From: Symsagittifera roscoffensis
Lineage: Eukaryota > Xenacoelomorpha > Acoela > Convolutidae
NCBI RefSeq assembly: GCF_963678635.1
Contig: NC_087064.1
Location: 42,662,411-42,726,410, forward strand
Reading direction: 5' to 3'
DNA: 64,000 nucleotides
In this document: positions 30,561 to 42,200 of the stretch, in pieces
How positions within the stretch are numbered: position 1 is the first letter of the stretch
How the letters are laid out: each line of letters begins with the position of its first letter
Program-made: the position numbers and the translations under genes
The notes under the pieces: model-generated
Seen by the model: only the letters and a program-made list of their open reading frames with translations
Told to the model about the DNA's origin: nothing
Database searches by the model: none

Positions 30561-31975
30561 GTCTAATCTGCTATAGATCAGTTCGACGTCCAATACAATT
30601 GAACAATTTTGTAGCCAAGCTTAATCGGTCTCTTGTTGTATTTGCGAAGTCCAATTATCTTACAAGCTCAAAAAAAAAATTTTTTTTTGAAAATAAAAAA
30701 TCAAATAACAATGCACCAAAAGTGGTTTTTGGAAGACCTGGTGCTGACTGCTTACACCACTGTAAATCGTTTATACCCTATGGGTTTTTTCCTCAATCAA
30801 CTCAAAAAAGATTTGTTGGCCCCTCACCAACCAAAAGGTCCACCCTTTGGTAAAATTTTAGGACATATATTTTTGGCGACCAACCCTAAAATATCAAACT
30901 AAAAGTTAAGTTTATTTAAAGTCCAATGTAATCCATTATAATGGATTATCATAGCCTGAAAAAGTTTTTAAATCCTGAAGACAGTTGATGGCCGTGTCTT
31001 CAAACCATTAGTCCGTAAAAATTTGGCAATCCTTTTCTAGTGTTGCTGCAAGGCCAAAACAAGGCAACAAAGGCAAAAGCTCTTTCGGTACATTAAGTTG
31101 TACCTCGCAATTGTATCTCTAAGTGTTTTGTTCTCACTAAACACGAGTAAAACTGACAATGTAAGAAAAGCACTCAGTCAGACAAAAATATTGGTAGTAG
31201 ACTCAGACGCCTTACCCAGGTAAGGATAAGTTTTGATATTCTTAGGAGCTTCATCACGAAGAAGTTTTTAAAAAAAACGCTCTGATCTCGGTTGAATTGT
31301 GGCCAATAATTCAGGAGGGCTGTTTTCGATAACGGTGATTTTACTTTGGTTTTTCTAAACCTGTTTGATAATATAGAAAACGAACTGTTTGATAATATAA
31401 ATGATTTTAAGCTTTTCTTTTCAAAAACAGTTTCACTGATCGATTTTGAATTTTATGATTTTAAAAAACATTTAGTACATATTAGACCTCGGATAATAAA
31501 TTTGGTTGAGCCACAATAAAAAGTTGAGAACATGTTTTGAAAATATCCACTCCACCGAGAGAATTCTAGATCTGGATGGAAGTCTGGTTTTAACTTTGTC
31601 TGGTTTTACTTTGCTTAACACTGACGGTAAAAGCATCACCAAGCATTCCTAAGCCTTGTTCGAAATAGATGAAAGGCAATAATTGTTCCTGCTTTGAAAT
31701 TTTGGAAGGTCCAGAGATGAAAAGAGAAGACTATTGCTACAAAATTTACAAAGTACTGTTCATCATCGGACACCAGAGGGCGAACGATTTGGCGATGGTG
31801 TTGTAGACTTTTAAGTTTCGTACTTGTGATTCTTCTTCAACGGGCCCGAAATAAGATGTCGTAATGAATCATTACAACAATTTGATTTGATTTGGTTTTA
31901 ACAGATGAGGATTTTTTTAGTTAAATCCAATAGAAACCTTGGTTCTCTTCATCATTATTAGCTGTCGTGAGGCGA
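30561..31975. other. Non-coding DNA upstream of the LTR element
   Basis: No gene supported. A short TAATCCATTATAATGGATTA palindrome near 30929-30948 is shared with the CCATGG MITE family. Confidence 0.5.
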
Positions 31976-32311
31976 CCTTCGGTACCTCGTTATTTAATTG
32001 TTCTTTTGCAGTCTCACTGCAGATTGATGATAATTATACTAACCGAAGTCATTGTGCTAATCCATATTTAATACCACGCAGAGCGTGTTCATTCTCTATC
32101 TGATATCAAATACTGTTTGCCAGATAAACTTTATTCAACTTTAAATTCATGTTCATTCTGGAAAAACTTCCTATTCCGAGTATTTAGTCGAAACCAAACA
32201 TTTATTCGAAACAAAGCTAAAAAGTGATTCAAGCAACTAAATATTCAACTCTAAAACAATTTACTTATTGTTGAACAATCAAGTTTTCATTCTAAAACCT
32301 CGGCAAATCTC
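31976..32311 (+). mobile_element. 5' LTR (partial) of a Ty3/gypsy element
   Basis: CTTCGGTACCTCGTTATTTA through AAAACCTCGGCAAATCTCAT matches 39595-39933 closely over its full length. Sequence left of CTTCGGTACC is not shared, so the true 5' limit of the LTR is uncertain (5' truncation here, or extra sequence at the 3' end). Similarity ends right before ATG 32312. Confidence 0.75.
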
Positions 32312-33163
32312 ATGGCGCAGCTGTTAGGTGTTCCCCCTTTCTGGGCGAAAGCCTCTATTAACCCGACATTCCTTTGGGAATCCTGGATTGGTCAATTTTT
32401 CTCGGCCGCTGGTCTGAAGGATAATCTCAACCCTCACGATCTTCTAACCGAACCCACTGAAGTTGTTGATGAACCCCCGCCAAGACCTGAGTAAAGTGCT
32501 GATGACGAAGACGCTGGAACAGCGGAAGCCCGAAGACAGCGAGATCAAGCAGCGATTCGAAGAATTAATGAATTAAACATCGAGAGGAGGAGAAAAGGCC
32601 CTCGGATCTGTCAGAATTGGTTTTATCACGAAGCTGAAGCCCGTGTGAAGTCTCGTTAGTTCTTCGCTCCGGGGAATGAAGGGAGGAGACGATTCGCTGA
32701 CTCATTTCCTCACACGGACATCAGTAATATTTCTTTTCGTGAATTTCATAATGGCTGTGAAACATTATTCAAGGTTGAACGGGAGTATACGGTGGAACGA
32801 ATTAAACTGTATAACACAGTCTTCATGCTCAAAAATGACACTTTGTCGTCCTTCTACGCTCGTCTGAGCGCTCAAATGGCTCTGTGTAATTGGCCTGATG
32901 ATCAAAAAAAGGAGACGTTGAAAGATCTCTTTATTGGGCGAATTCTAGATATAGACGTTCAACAACAACTTATCAAGGCTAAGGCCGATCTAGATGGCAC
33001 CTTCAAGCTCGCTCTTGAGTGCAAGAAGGGGGCACATACATCTGCTCAATTCCAAAAGCTACTTCCTCATAATCAACACTCAAACGGTATCAAGGTTAAA
33101 CAAGAACCTACTTTCTCCATCCAATCATCTAGAGGGAAACGGAACTATTCTCAAAACCCGTAT
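32312..33163 (+). pseudogene. gag: Gypsy gag, first copy, interrupted
   Basis: Opens at ATG 32312 (MAQLLGVPPFWAKASINPTF...), which follows the LTR directly. A TAA at about 32492 and another stop near 32658 interrupt it. The largest part, ending near 33163, contains FMLKNDTLSSFYARLSAQMA, then ALCNWPDDQKKETLKDLFIG and LQQQLIKAKADLDGTFKLAL-like sequence, typical of a gypsy capsid region. It stops where a piece of LTR begins, before any zinc knuckle. A second copy follows. Confidence 0.7.
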
Positions 33164-33165
33164 GA

Positions 33166-33389
33166 AGTTCTCTATCTGATATCAAATACTGTTTGCTAGA
33201 TAAACTTTATTCAACTTTAAATTCATGTTCATTCTGGAAAAACTTCCTATTCCGAGTATTTAGTCAAAACCAAACATTTATTCGAAACAAAGCTAAAAAG
33301 TGATTCAAGCAACTAAATATTCAACTCTAAAACAATTTACTTATTGTTGAACAATCAAGTTTTCATTCTAAAACCTCGGCAAATCTCAT
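33166..33389 (+). repeat. Internal LTR fragment inside the gypsy element
   Basis: Sequence from TTCTCTATCTGATATCAAAT to CTCGGCAAATCTCATGG repeats the 3' two thirds of the LTR between the two gag copies, giving a tandem (LTR-gag)x2 structure. Confidence 0.85.
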
Positions 33390-34295
33390 GGCGCAGCTGT
33401 TAGGTGTTCCCCCTTTCTGGGCGAAAGCCTCTATTAACCCGCCATTCCTTTGGGAATCCTGGATTGGTCAATTTTTAATGAATTAAACATCGAGAGGAGG
33501 AGAAAAGGCCCTCGGATCTGTCAGAATTGGTTTTATCACGAAGCTGAAGCCCGTGTGAAGTCTCGTTAGTTCTTCGCTCCGTGGAATGAAGGGAGGAGAC
33601 GATTCGCTGACTCATTTCCTCACACGGACATCAGTAATATTTCTTTTCGTGAATTTCATAATGGCTGTGAAACATTATTCAAGATTGAACGGGAGCATAC
33701 GGTGAAACGAATTAAACTGTATAACACGGTCTTCATGCTCAAAAATGACACTTTCTCGTCCTTCTACTCTCGTCTGAGCGCCCAAATGGCTCTGTGTAAT
33801 TGGCCTGATGATCAAAAAAAGGAGACGTTGAAAGATCTCTTTATTGGGCGAATTCTAGATATAGACGTTCAACAACAACTTATCAAGGCTAAGGCCGATC
33901 TAGATGGCACCTTCAAGCTCGCTCTTGAGTGCAAAAGGGGGCACATACATCTGCTCAATTCCAAAAGCTACTTCCTCATAATCAACACTCAAACGGTATC
34001 AAGGTTAAACAAGAACCTACTTTCTCCATCCAATCATCTAGAGGGAAACGGAACTATCCTCAAAACGAAAGTAATCGACAAACTTCACAGAGCAGTCAAA
34101 CAAATAAGTCTTGTTACTTCTGTGGTAATCCTTTTTTAGTCCGGATCACCGAAAATCTTGCCCAGCTAGGGAAGTAACAGGTAATCTCTGTCGGAAACGT
34201 GGTCATTTTGCGAAATGTTGCAACTCGTCGAAACGACGTGTAAATCTGGTTCAAGAATATGAGGACGCTTCGGGCCCATCTATGGATTGTAATTT
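33390..34295 (+). pseudogene. gag: Gypsy gag, second copy, with zinc knuckle
   Basis: Starts with the same ATG context but lacks about 170 bases after IGQF (about 33474). The capsid region repeats the first copy with few differences. It continues into the nucleocapsid: CYFCGNPF then, in another frame, NLCRKRGHFAKCCNSSKRR, a CCHC-type zinc knuckle pair. Frameshifts near 33935 and 34136 break it. The end overlaps the start of the protease frame. Confidence 0.65.
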
Positions 34296-34300
34296 TATAG

Positions 34301-35480
34301 ATGTCGAACAGGATAGTGAGCCGGAATATGAGGGTGTTACAGCTGGAATCCGCTGTGATGATTAATAGTATAGAAACCATCAAGTCAAGTGGAGTAAAAT
34401 CTAGGAGCCTCAGTATCCAGTTGCGTTCGGGTCGTAGTTTTTTCTTTTCGACTGTGGACACAGGAAGCCCAGTCTCCTTTCTGGATAAACGCACCTGTGA
34501 TTTACTTCTGCAACGAAATCCATCAATTGAGTTTTGCGATATCGCACGTTACCCTGTTGATACCTTGTATGCGGACTACAATAAGCAGCCTATTCGTCTA
34601 CTTGGATCGATCCAAATCCCAATTTCTTCTAGTGGCTGGACGGAAGAGAACGCTCAGTTCCTTATTTCGGAGAACAGAGCTCGTAATCTCCTTGGTTTGG
34701 ACTTGCAGGAGCAAATAGGGGTTGTTACTACACAGTTGAAAGCTGAATCAGTTCAATCGCTGGAGTCTCATTCGACGGATCCCATATCCGAATACTGGAG
34801 TTCCTTCTTTGCGAAGAAATATGCTCATGTGTTCAGTCGTTTGGGCCGATCTAAACATCATAAAGTCTATACTAACTTGAAGTTCCCATTGGTGGCTCGT
34901 CAAATCAAAGGACGTAAGGTTCCGATTCATATTCAGGATAAAGTCGCGAATGAAATAAAACTTCTGGTGGAGCAAGGTCACCTTGAAAAGTTGGACAAGT
35001 GTACAACTGATTTCTTCATAGCACCGATAGTGCTAACTGCAAAGAAAGATGGCTCTATTAAACTGGCCCTTAACGCTAAGCCGATGAATGCTCAGATCTG
35101 AAAAAACAAGTACCAGATGCCAAACATTCATGAACTCATTGATTCCGTGGCGCAAATCATAACTAGAAATGTTCCTGGAAAGGTTTGGTTCGCGTCCTTG
35201 GATTTGAAGTATGCGTTTAGCCAGATGCCATTGTCGTCGCTCACTAGCAGTCACTGTAATTTCAGTATTCTATGCGGAGAGGCGACGGGTACGTACCGAT
35301 TCAAGACCGGATTTTATGGGTTGACCGATATGCCTACCGAGTTTCAGAAGGCAATGGACTGATCCTTACAGGGGCTAGAAGGTGTTATTTGTTACCTTGA
35401 CGATATACTGATAGTCACTAAAGGAGATGTTCAAGATCATAACGAACTGGTCGAAAAGGGCATGCATAGATTGGATGTGG
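34301..35480 (+). pseudogene. pol: Gypsy protease and reverse transcriptase, with stops
   Basis: The frame from 34301 carries the retroviral-type aspartic protease signature VDTGSPVSFLDKRTCDLL and later ARNLLGLDLQEQIGV. The reverse transcriptase follows: VEQGHLEKLDKCTTDFFIAP, LTAKKDGSIKLALNAKPMN, then after a TGA near 35099 the segments KVWFASLDLKYAFSQMPL and FKTGFYGLTDMPTEFQKAMD. A second TGA comes near 35360, then GVICYLDDILIVTKGD with the catalytic YLDD at 35393-35404. Domain order and motifs are Ty3/gypsy. At least three in-frame stops make it non-functional. Confidence 0.85.
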
Positions 35481-35484
35481 AAGG

Positions 35485-36075
35485 ATGGGTTCTCAAGTAA
35501 CTTGGCTTGGTTATGACATTAATGAGGACGGTTACTCTCTTAAATGCTCAAAGATGGAAGCCATACGATCACTCGAACCACCGAAAACATTAAAGCAACT
35601 TCGTTCCTTCATGGGCACGCTAAACCATTTGCAAAAGTTTATTTCCGATTTGCATACGCATACTGTTCATTTCCGGGCATCCTTAAAAGCTTGTAATAAA
35701 CAGTCGTTTTTGTGGGGCGAGGAACACGATAAAGCCTTTAACGACATAATCATTATGATTGCGAAAATCCCGAGTCTTTATCACTTTGATTCATCAAAGC
35801 GTTCGAGGGACAAATGCGATGCTAGTCATAATGGTTTAGGAGCTTGCCTCGAACAAGAAGTTGAACCGGGAGTTTGGGACCCAACTGCTTTTGCTTCGCG
35901 TTTCCTTAGCAACGCGGAGGTTAAATATAGTACAAATGAATTGGAGTTATTGGCAATCGTTTGGGCCTGTGAACATTTCCGTACTTATCTGTTAGGTACC
36001 CGTTTTCAAGTGTTGACCGATCATAAGGCTATCATAACAGCTTTGAATGAAAATTATAATAATAAATCATATTAG
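35485..36075 (+). pseudogene. pol: Gypsy RT thumb/connection and RNase H
   Basis: Frame of 196 residues: WLGYDINEDGYSLKCSKMEA, then PKTLKQLRSFMGTLNHLQKF (typical RT thumb/connection), then the RNase H part FDSSKRSRDKCDASHNGLGA, KYSTNELELLAIVWACEHFR and DHKAIITALNENYNN. The first RNase H aspartate and the E of TNELELLA are present. It stops at 36073-36075; the following 300 bases to the integrase are frame-broken. Confidence 0.8.
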
Positions 36076-36374
36076 TCTCGGGTCAAGGTGTCACGCTGGG
36101 GATAGTCGATTATTTATCACGTTATCCTACGTTTCCAGCTCCTGAGCCCTCTAAGTATGATGAACTTTTCGTAGTTAAATCTATTGAGGCTTTTCATAAG
36201 GCCCTCTCTTTTATTAACTCTCCTAAAGTTTCTCCGGTGGGGGACCAAAATTATTTGCCGCCGCAAGAGGGTGTTCAATTTGTGTCTCCGAATAATGAAA
36301 CTAGTTATTTACGTCACTCGCCGGTTGGGGGCGATGATAATGTTACTCAATGATTCAACCAATCATATCGTAGT

Positions 36375-37877
36375 ATGCAAATGGTTGGTTTGCGTTTTTT
36401 GTCGAAAGAGGGCGTCGACATATGCTCTCACGCATTCAGCCAATCAGAAACTGATATGCAAATTGATTATCGCAGACCAGCCGGTGCTTCAATATATCAC
36501 TGTCTCCGACCTGAATTTCTACAAAACAGTCATTCAATCTCATCTTCTTTATTCTTAAATCAAAAAACTTTCGACATGACACAACCGCCTCGCACTAAAC
36601 AAACTACTACCGAACCCACTACTATCGACTTGAATGCAACTATCACTCAACCTGACCCTCAGACTACACTTAACTCAACTGCCGAGCAGACTGACCTACT
36701 GACATTGGTGGAGTCTTTTTCGATAAGTTCCCCGAATTTTCGCAGACCCAGTCCAAGGCCGCCAATACGATCTCGTCAACTGAACCACATCTCTCGGTTG
36801 GATCCAATTCGCCACCGTAACCGAACCCGTGAATGGGCTGCTAAAACCCGTTTTATTGCCACCAGGACTACCGTTCTTAAAGATGGTCACACCCAACTAC
36901 TGGAGGCGATGCGCCCGTGCCGCCTCACCAAGCCAGGAATAGTCAACACAGCCGCGAAGATTGGAGTAATCGCTGTTAATGGGGGTAAACCTCTTCTTTC
37001 CTCGTCAAAGAAGGAAATCGTGGGACTGCCCGGCCTCTTCGATGCAGACCTTCTGACGGAGTTGACGGAGGAGGATCGTTTTCTTGGCCCTATGAAGCGA
37101 GCGATCACAAATAAGGACATAATATCATTCAACAAGGTTGGTTCGTATATGGCCCAATTCTGGCTTAAAGCAGCTGTGGTCAATAACTGTGTAGTTATCG
37201 ACAATAAATTGGCCATACCAGAACCTCTTCGACAAGCAGTGCTCACTCGTCTTCACCAATCTCACCCGGGACAAGAGGCCATGATGGCGGCCTCTGAATA
37301 CCTCTGGTGGCCATTCATGAACCGTCAGATCATTGACACATGCGAGAAATGCCGAGAATGCACTTTGTTCGGTAAGAATCTTAAACCCGTGTCAACTTGT
37401 AATACTGCGCAACCTTTGCCTGTTTTGTCTGGACCTAATCAGGAATTACAACTAGACTTTGCTGGTCCCATACTTGATGATAAAGGGGCTAAGATCTTTC
37501 TTTTGGTAGCAATCGATCGGTTCTCTAAGTTTCCTTCGGTTCTTATTTCTAAAACTACTGGGGCTAAGAAGGTTACTAAATTCCTTGATTCCTTCATTCG
37601 TATTCATGGTCTACCTCACTCTATCAGAACGGAGCACGGCTCAGGTTTTAAAAATAACTTGGTGCAAGAGGTTTGCTCTAGCAGAGGTGTTAAATATTTC
37701 CTCTCGCCGGTCGGAGATCATAGAGGCAGTGGTTTGGTTGAACAAACAATTCAGACAATCAAGAGAGAACTGGGTGTTGCAAAACTCGATCCTAATTTCA
37801 CAAAACTTAAAGAAACGATCCAACAAACACTTGAGGACATTCGCAAGAGTATTTGGTGCTTAAGAACTGCATTTTGA
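36375..37877 (+). CDS. pol: Gypsy integrase, 500-residue open frame
   Basis: Longest frame of the window. The N-terminal 250 residues are a low-similarity spacer rich in T, P and Q (MTQPPRTKQTTTEPTTIDLN). Then comes the HHCC zinc-binding domain (TRLHQSHPG ... TCEKCRECTLFG) and the rve core: LQLDFAGPILDDKGAKIFLL carries the first aspartate, SIRTEHGSGFKNNL the second acidic position, and GSGLVEQTIQTIKREL the final glutamate. In most integrases the second position is D (RTDxG); here it is E. The frame is cut by TGA at 37877, after which HFGRKPNTEWSQA continues in another frame. It belongs to the same element as the upstream gag/pol. Confidence 0.85.
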   Translation: MQMVGLRFLSKEGVDICSHAFSQSETDMQIDYRRPAGASIYHCLRPEFLQNSHSISSSLFLNQKTFDMTQPPRTKQTTTEPTTIDLNATITQPDPQTTLNSTAEQTDLLTLVESFSISSPNFRRPSPRPPIRSRQLNHISRLDPIRHRNRTREWAAKTRFIATRTTVLKDGHTQLLEAMRPCRLTKPGIVNTAAKIGVIAVNGGKPLLSSSKKEIVGLPGLFDADLLTELTEEDRFLGPMKRAITNKDIISFNKVGSYMAQFWLKAAVVNNCVVIDNKLAIPEPLRQAVLTRLHQSHPGQEAMMAASEYLWWPFMNRQIIDTCEKCRECTLFGKNLKPVSTCNTAQPLPVLSGPNQELQLDFAGPILDDKGAKIFLLVAIDRFSKFPSVLISKTTGAKKVTKFLDSFIRIHGLPHSIRTEHGSGFKNNLVQEVCSSRGVKYFLSPVGDHRGSGLVEQTIQTIKRELGVAKLDPNFTKLKETIQQTLEDIRKSIWCLRTAF

Positions 37878-39440
37878 ACTGCATTTTGGTCGTAAACCTA
37901 ATACTGAATGGTCTCAGGCGCGTAATAATGTTGTTAAATCTGATACTTCAGCTCAAGCACTGGAGCGCAACCTCCTTACGCCAGACCAGATTGCCAGTCA
38001 AGATTATAGCAGAGACAGGGCAAAAGTTGTTCCTCGCGGCAGCACTAGTCCAACAGTTCCTCCCCGATTCAAACCTTTGTTCTCGCTGGACGGAAATGTG
38101 GCAGATAATGAACCCTACAAGGCGTTGACGGAACCCGCTCGGGCGGCAAATATATGGTCCCAATTTAAACGCAATCTTCCACCAGATGGGGGGAAAAAGG
38201 TCCTCAAGGAGTTGGCAACGCGGCATTCGGACCTCGCTCATTCCCTTAAGTCAGGACTCAACCACAACACTCTACGCTTCCCGACAATAGTGACACCTCC
38301 GGGGGCACAAGGTAGCTCCAGGTGTGCACCTGCTGTTGCACCTCGTCGCCTCTCGAGAACAAGTAAATTAGAAAACCTTCTGATGTCTGATCCTAGTCGA
38401 GTTAAGGTCTTTAGGAAAATTATCGATCGTCATTCAGGGAAGCCTCTTTGTAAAATGACTAAATTAAAGATTGTTCGTGTTACGGATCATGCTTAAGTTA
38501 CCGACTCTGGGAAAAGTTTACCGGAAAAATCACATCTGTCTTAAACCTAATTATCGGTCTACCGTTTCAGTTGCTCCCAACACTCTAGGTGATCGACTCC
38601 AAGCTTCTAATTCTACTTCTGCCTCTCGGCTTGCTGCTAAAAGGCCCGTTACACGGTCTCAGCCGGTGCTACTCGATCAGCGGCCGAATAACCCAACCCT
38701 CTCTACTCCGATGGTAGACCTAACAATTGACTCTTCCAGCGAAAGCTCAGTTGGATCCAATGGTGGTCTTCACGTGATTAACGATCCCTCTCATATCGGA
38801 AAACGTCAGAAGTTACAATGTGACTCACCTCCGGTCAGATTTGCTCCTCAGCCTATCTCTACATCGCAGCCTCATACTTCAACGAAGGATACATGCTCGT
38901 TACCACCCGACTCTACCGCACGCCTTGACAATTCGTTAACTTCGCCTCAACCGAGGACTTCACGTTGTGCTGCCTCTTCTTCGACGTCAAACCTGGCTGA
39001 TTTTCCGGGCGTTAATGCACCTCGTTCTGGGATTACTCCTTCTTCCCCGGACACGATGTCGCCATGAGGTCTGGCTCTTCCCTCTCATCCGGAGTCATCA
39101 GAGCTGCCCTTCGCTTTCTGTACCTGCTCAACCAGTGGTTGACGACGCCGAGTCAGTCCGGACGTCACATCGTAGCAAGAAGCCCACTCAGTTTTTTTGC
39201 GATCCGTTGCGGCATTCAGTTAAGTCAGTTGAGGAGGACCCAACTTTGCCCTCCGAAACGGTGTTAGTACTCTCGACCTTACCGCGAAAACCCCTTATTC
39301 GGGATCGCTTTCCGCCTGGACCTTCAATGACAACTTCTCCCCCTCTCAATCGTGTAAACAAAAAAAACAGGAAAGGATTGACTCTAAGTCAAGCTCGAAA
39401 CTCTTCAAAAACTCTTATAAACTCATTCAACCTCTTGCAT
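37878..39440 (+). pseudogene. Gypsy integrase C-terminal tail and 3' region, frame-broken
   Basis: After HFGRKPNTEWSQARNNVV the frame shifts to 38077-38496 (NVADNEPYKALTEPARAANI...) and then to 38471-39067, a serine/threonine/proline-rich stretch with VDLTIDSSSESS. It finally becomes VVDDAESVRTSHRSKKPTQF further on. The 'RTSHRSKKP' type ending is common at the C-terminus of gypsy integrases. No envelope-like signal peptide or membrane segment is convincing. Confidence 0.55.
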
Positions 39441-39477
39441 GTTATTAAACTTTTCTGGCTGACTGTTCAGCATTTGT

Positions 39478-39494
39478 GTGGGATAGGGGGGGCT
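39478..39494 (+). other. Candidate polypurine tract
   Basis: GTGGGATAGGGGGGGC-like purine run about 100 bases before the shared LTR sequence. If this is the polypurine tract, the 3' LTR begins near 39494 and the 5' LTR has lost its first 100 bases. Confidence 0.35.
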
Positions 39495-39594
39495 ATCAAT
39501 CATTTGCTCGTTTGGGTGCAATTTTTTTTATTTCTTAAATTTTGGGCTATCTCTCAAAATTTTTCTCCCGCAAAATCTCTCAAATTTTTTCTCC

Positions 39595-39933
39595 CTTCGG
39601 TACCTCGTTATTTAATTGTTTTTTTGCAGTCTCACTGCAAATTGATGAAAATTGTACTAGCCGATGTCATTTTGCTAATCCATATTTAATACCACGCAGA
39701 GCGTGTTCATTCTCTATCTGATATCAAATACTGTTTGCTAGATAAACTTTATTCAACCTTAAATTCATGTTCATTCAGGATAAACTTCCTATTCCGAGTA
39801 TTTATTCGAATCCAAGTATTTATTCGAAACTAAGCTATAAAGTGATTCAAGCAACTAAATATTCAACTCTAAAACAACTTACTTATTGTTCAACAACCAA
39901 GTTTCCGTTCTAAAACCTCGGCAAATCTCATTA
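39595..39933 (+). mobile_element. 3' LTR of the Ty3/gypsy element
   Basis: Copy of 31976-32311. Differences are scattered substitutions (about 5%), so the insertion is not very recent. Similarity stops after CTCGGCAAATCTCAT. Confidence 0.8.
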
Positions 39934-40134
39934 GCCCATTATTGCTCCCCCTTTTTTCGATCGACCTACTTCTCTTCTCGATATTTTACCCACGCTTCAA
40001 ACATCTAAAGGGTCGTAAGAGAAGATAATCCAATTTTTTTCTGAAGTAGATGTTGATCTACAAGCAAAGAAACCTTAATTAGTATGCAAACAAAGTACGC
40101 TGTCACAAAAACTTCCAAGTTATTATGATGGCAG

Positions 40135-40327
40135 GTTGCGAGTGCGTGCAAAAAGGACCACTTGTCCGACAGAGGGACTCTTTTTGCCCAGCTGGAGGAG
40201 GAGATGGGAGAGATAGGGGAGAATCTGGCATTTGCAAGTGGCTTCCAGGGCAAAACCAGGCATGTGGGACGGCTAGTGCTGGAGTGGTACAGGGAGATCA
40301 AACAGTACAGCTGGCGACAACACACAT
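40135..40327 (+). CDS. CAP/SCP-superfamily protein, internal exon
   Basis: Exon bounded by GATGGCAG (acceptor) and GTAATC (donor). It encodes VASACKKDHLSDRGTLFAQL and then GEIGENLAFASGFQGKTRHV and VLEWYREIKQYSWRQHT. This is the centre of a CAP domain: the H of the KxDHLS segment, the E of GENLA and the E of the LEWYxEIK helix are three of the four cavity residues of the family. It ends in phase 1 and joins in frame to the exon at 44696. CAP proteins are usually secreted, with roles in defence, venom, or lipid binding. The exon(s) for the start of the domain and any signal peptide were not found; the gypsy element lies directly upstream, so they may be beyond 31976. Confidence 0.75.
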
Positions 40328-41532
40328 GTAATCGTGAGTGGAGCTGCAGAAACAATTATTGGTTTCTTGGAATATGACCACAGTTTTGATATTCAATAGT
40401 CTGGGAAACAGGACGGAAACCGCTCAGCGGAAGTGTAAGGAAGGGTGGAAGGGGAATAGGCGCCCACTCCTCCCTCGAAATTGCTTGCCAATGGTTTTGA
40501 AAGGGCCCCCTTTGGAACTAGTTTGAGACATCATGTTTTGAGCGCCGACCTTTTTTTAATATGAAGGCAGCCTGCTGCCAAAATTGATCAGATTCATAAA
40601 AAAACATACTATTTGCAAAAACTATGCAATTATTTGGTCAAAACTTTTTCAAATTTGCACATAAACGAAAGGTCTTTTTAGGGTTTTGGTTATGCTCAAA
40701 AAATTAATGATTGGCGTTTGAAAAAAGCCGACATCAAGTTCAAAGATGTGGAAGCAGCACTGCCAAGTAAATGTAAGATAAAGATGAAGAACGGGGACTT
40801 AAGTGGTTTCTGTTACTGTATATTCAACTTTTGTCGCAGTGTCTGAGTGAATTTTGTCTTTCAAATTGTCTAAACCGGCAGAACTGCTATTTTGAAAAAA
40901 ATTGCATGTGTCTCCGGAACCGGGCATAGCAAATTGCAGAACTGGTCAGAAATCTTCAAAAATCATCTGCGGCGTACAAAACAAATTTTTTTTTGCAAAA
41001 GTAGGATGTTACTCACATTTGAAATGATCGTGAAGTGAGTTAAATTATATCAAGCTTCATTGGAGTAATAAAAGGCGTATATTTTGTAAAGATAAAATTT
41101 GGGCACAGAGAGAGCTTCATGACAAGCATTTTTCCATAAACAGAAAGTTGAATTTGAAAAAAATAATAAACTTCTGAAAACTTTGATTTTGTTTGTAAGA
41201 CCGACAATGGTTTACTCAAAACTAGATTCACCGAAGGTTGGACGGTCTTGCATTTACATAGTAAACGATCTGATTTGTCTTATACAAATGATTATAACGA
41301 AAGTAACAAACTTTTTGAAATTTGAAATAATTGAAACTAATCAGGCAGTGATTGTGAAAGATGAAAATTTTTAAAATTCGAAATCTTTACTAAATCTTTA
41401 CTTCTATGGCATGTTAGTGTACGCTTTGATCAACGCCTGGTTAACACTGACTACTTTTTTTGCCTGTTTAAGGTTCATTCTTAGATTTTTGACAATTTTT
41501 ATGATCAGAAAGGTATATGGAAAAAGTGCGTA

Positions 41533-41564
41533 TCATACAATTTCCATATATGGAAATTGTATGA
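41533..41564. repeat. Perfect 32-base palindrome
   Basis: TCATACAATTTCCATA followed by its exact reverse complement. Related arms (GGAATTGTATGA, AGCATTTTTCCATA) recur in this intron near 41118 and 41628 and in the channel gene intron at about 47060-47110, 47210, 47810-47885. Confidence 0.85.
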
Positions 41565-41730
41565 CTAGATATTTTTCCAGAACTTTGATCTATGGAATTT
41601 TTTGGATAAACATTGTGGTGTTTGAAATTGTATGGCAGGCATTTTCAGCCCCGGATAAGAGGCCAATAAAACGAACAAAGCAACTCACTGTTTTCAGGCA
41701 ATTCCTTCAATTAAATTTAACTACGGCTGA

Positions 41731-42200
41731 TGCGGGGGGATAGTGTTGAAGTGACTTGCATGCGCAATGAAAACAGTTACTCACTTTGATGCAGCGCACG
41801 CCCCAGTTTGAGTAGGGGATGTAGCGATTTGCATGCGTTCCGCTTAGTATGCTCAGCTAAAGACTTAGAGCACGCATCAGTTTGAACTTTTAGTTGCAAA
41901 TGGCACAAAACAAACTCAATTTTATCTCATTGAAAAAATGACAAATTAGCATCGATTTAATTTAAAATAAAAATTTAGCTAAAGCAATCAATATCAATCA
42001 ATTCTAAATCGATTCTTTTTAAAAAGTTTTCAGTTTACTTTTTGATTTTCACTTTATACTCAATTCAATTCTTTTACAATTGATTTTTATCCGCCTTTGT
42101 ATTCATATTATCACAAGTATACGACTTGAATCAATATTTATTCAATTACAAAAATTTAGATCATATTTGTCAACGTTTCTTGTACAAATTTTCTACATTA
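41731..42200 (+). mobile_element. Possible polypurine tract plus LTR start
   Basis: TGCGGGGGGATAG immediately followed by TGTTGAAGTGACTTGCATGC at 41744 looks like the polypurine tract/3' LTR junction of a BEL/Pao-type element. A frame ending TTADAGG stop just before it fits the end of such a polyprotein. The right limit is not defined and no partner LTR was found. Confidence 0.3.

Noticed and set aside
38967-39689. Envelope gene of the gypsy element (240-codon frame with hydrophobic C-terminus)
   Set aside because: No signal peptide, cleavage site or cysteine pattern; the frame runs into the 3' LTR, which supplies the hydrophobic residues.
41411-41743. 110-codon frame with hydrophobic start, candidate membrane protein
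   Set aside because: It runs across the 32-base palindrome and has no homology signal; at most its end belongs to an LTR-element polyprotein.
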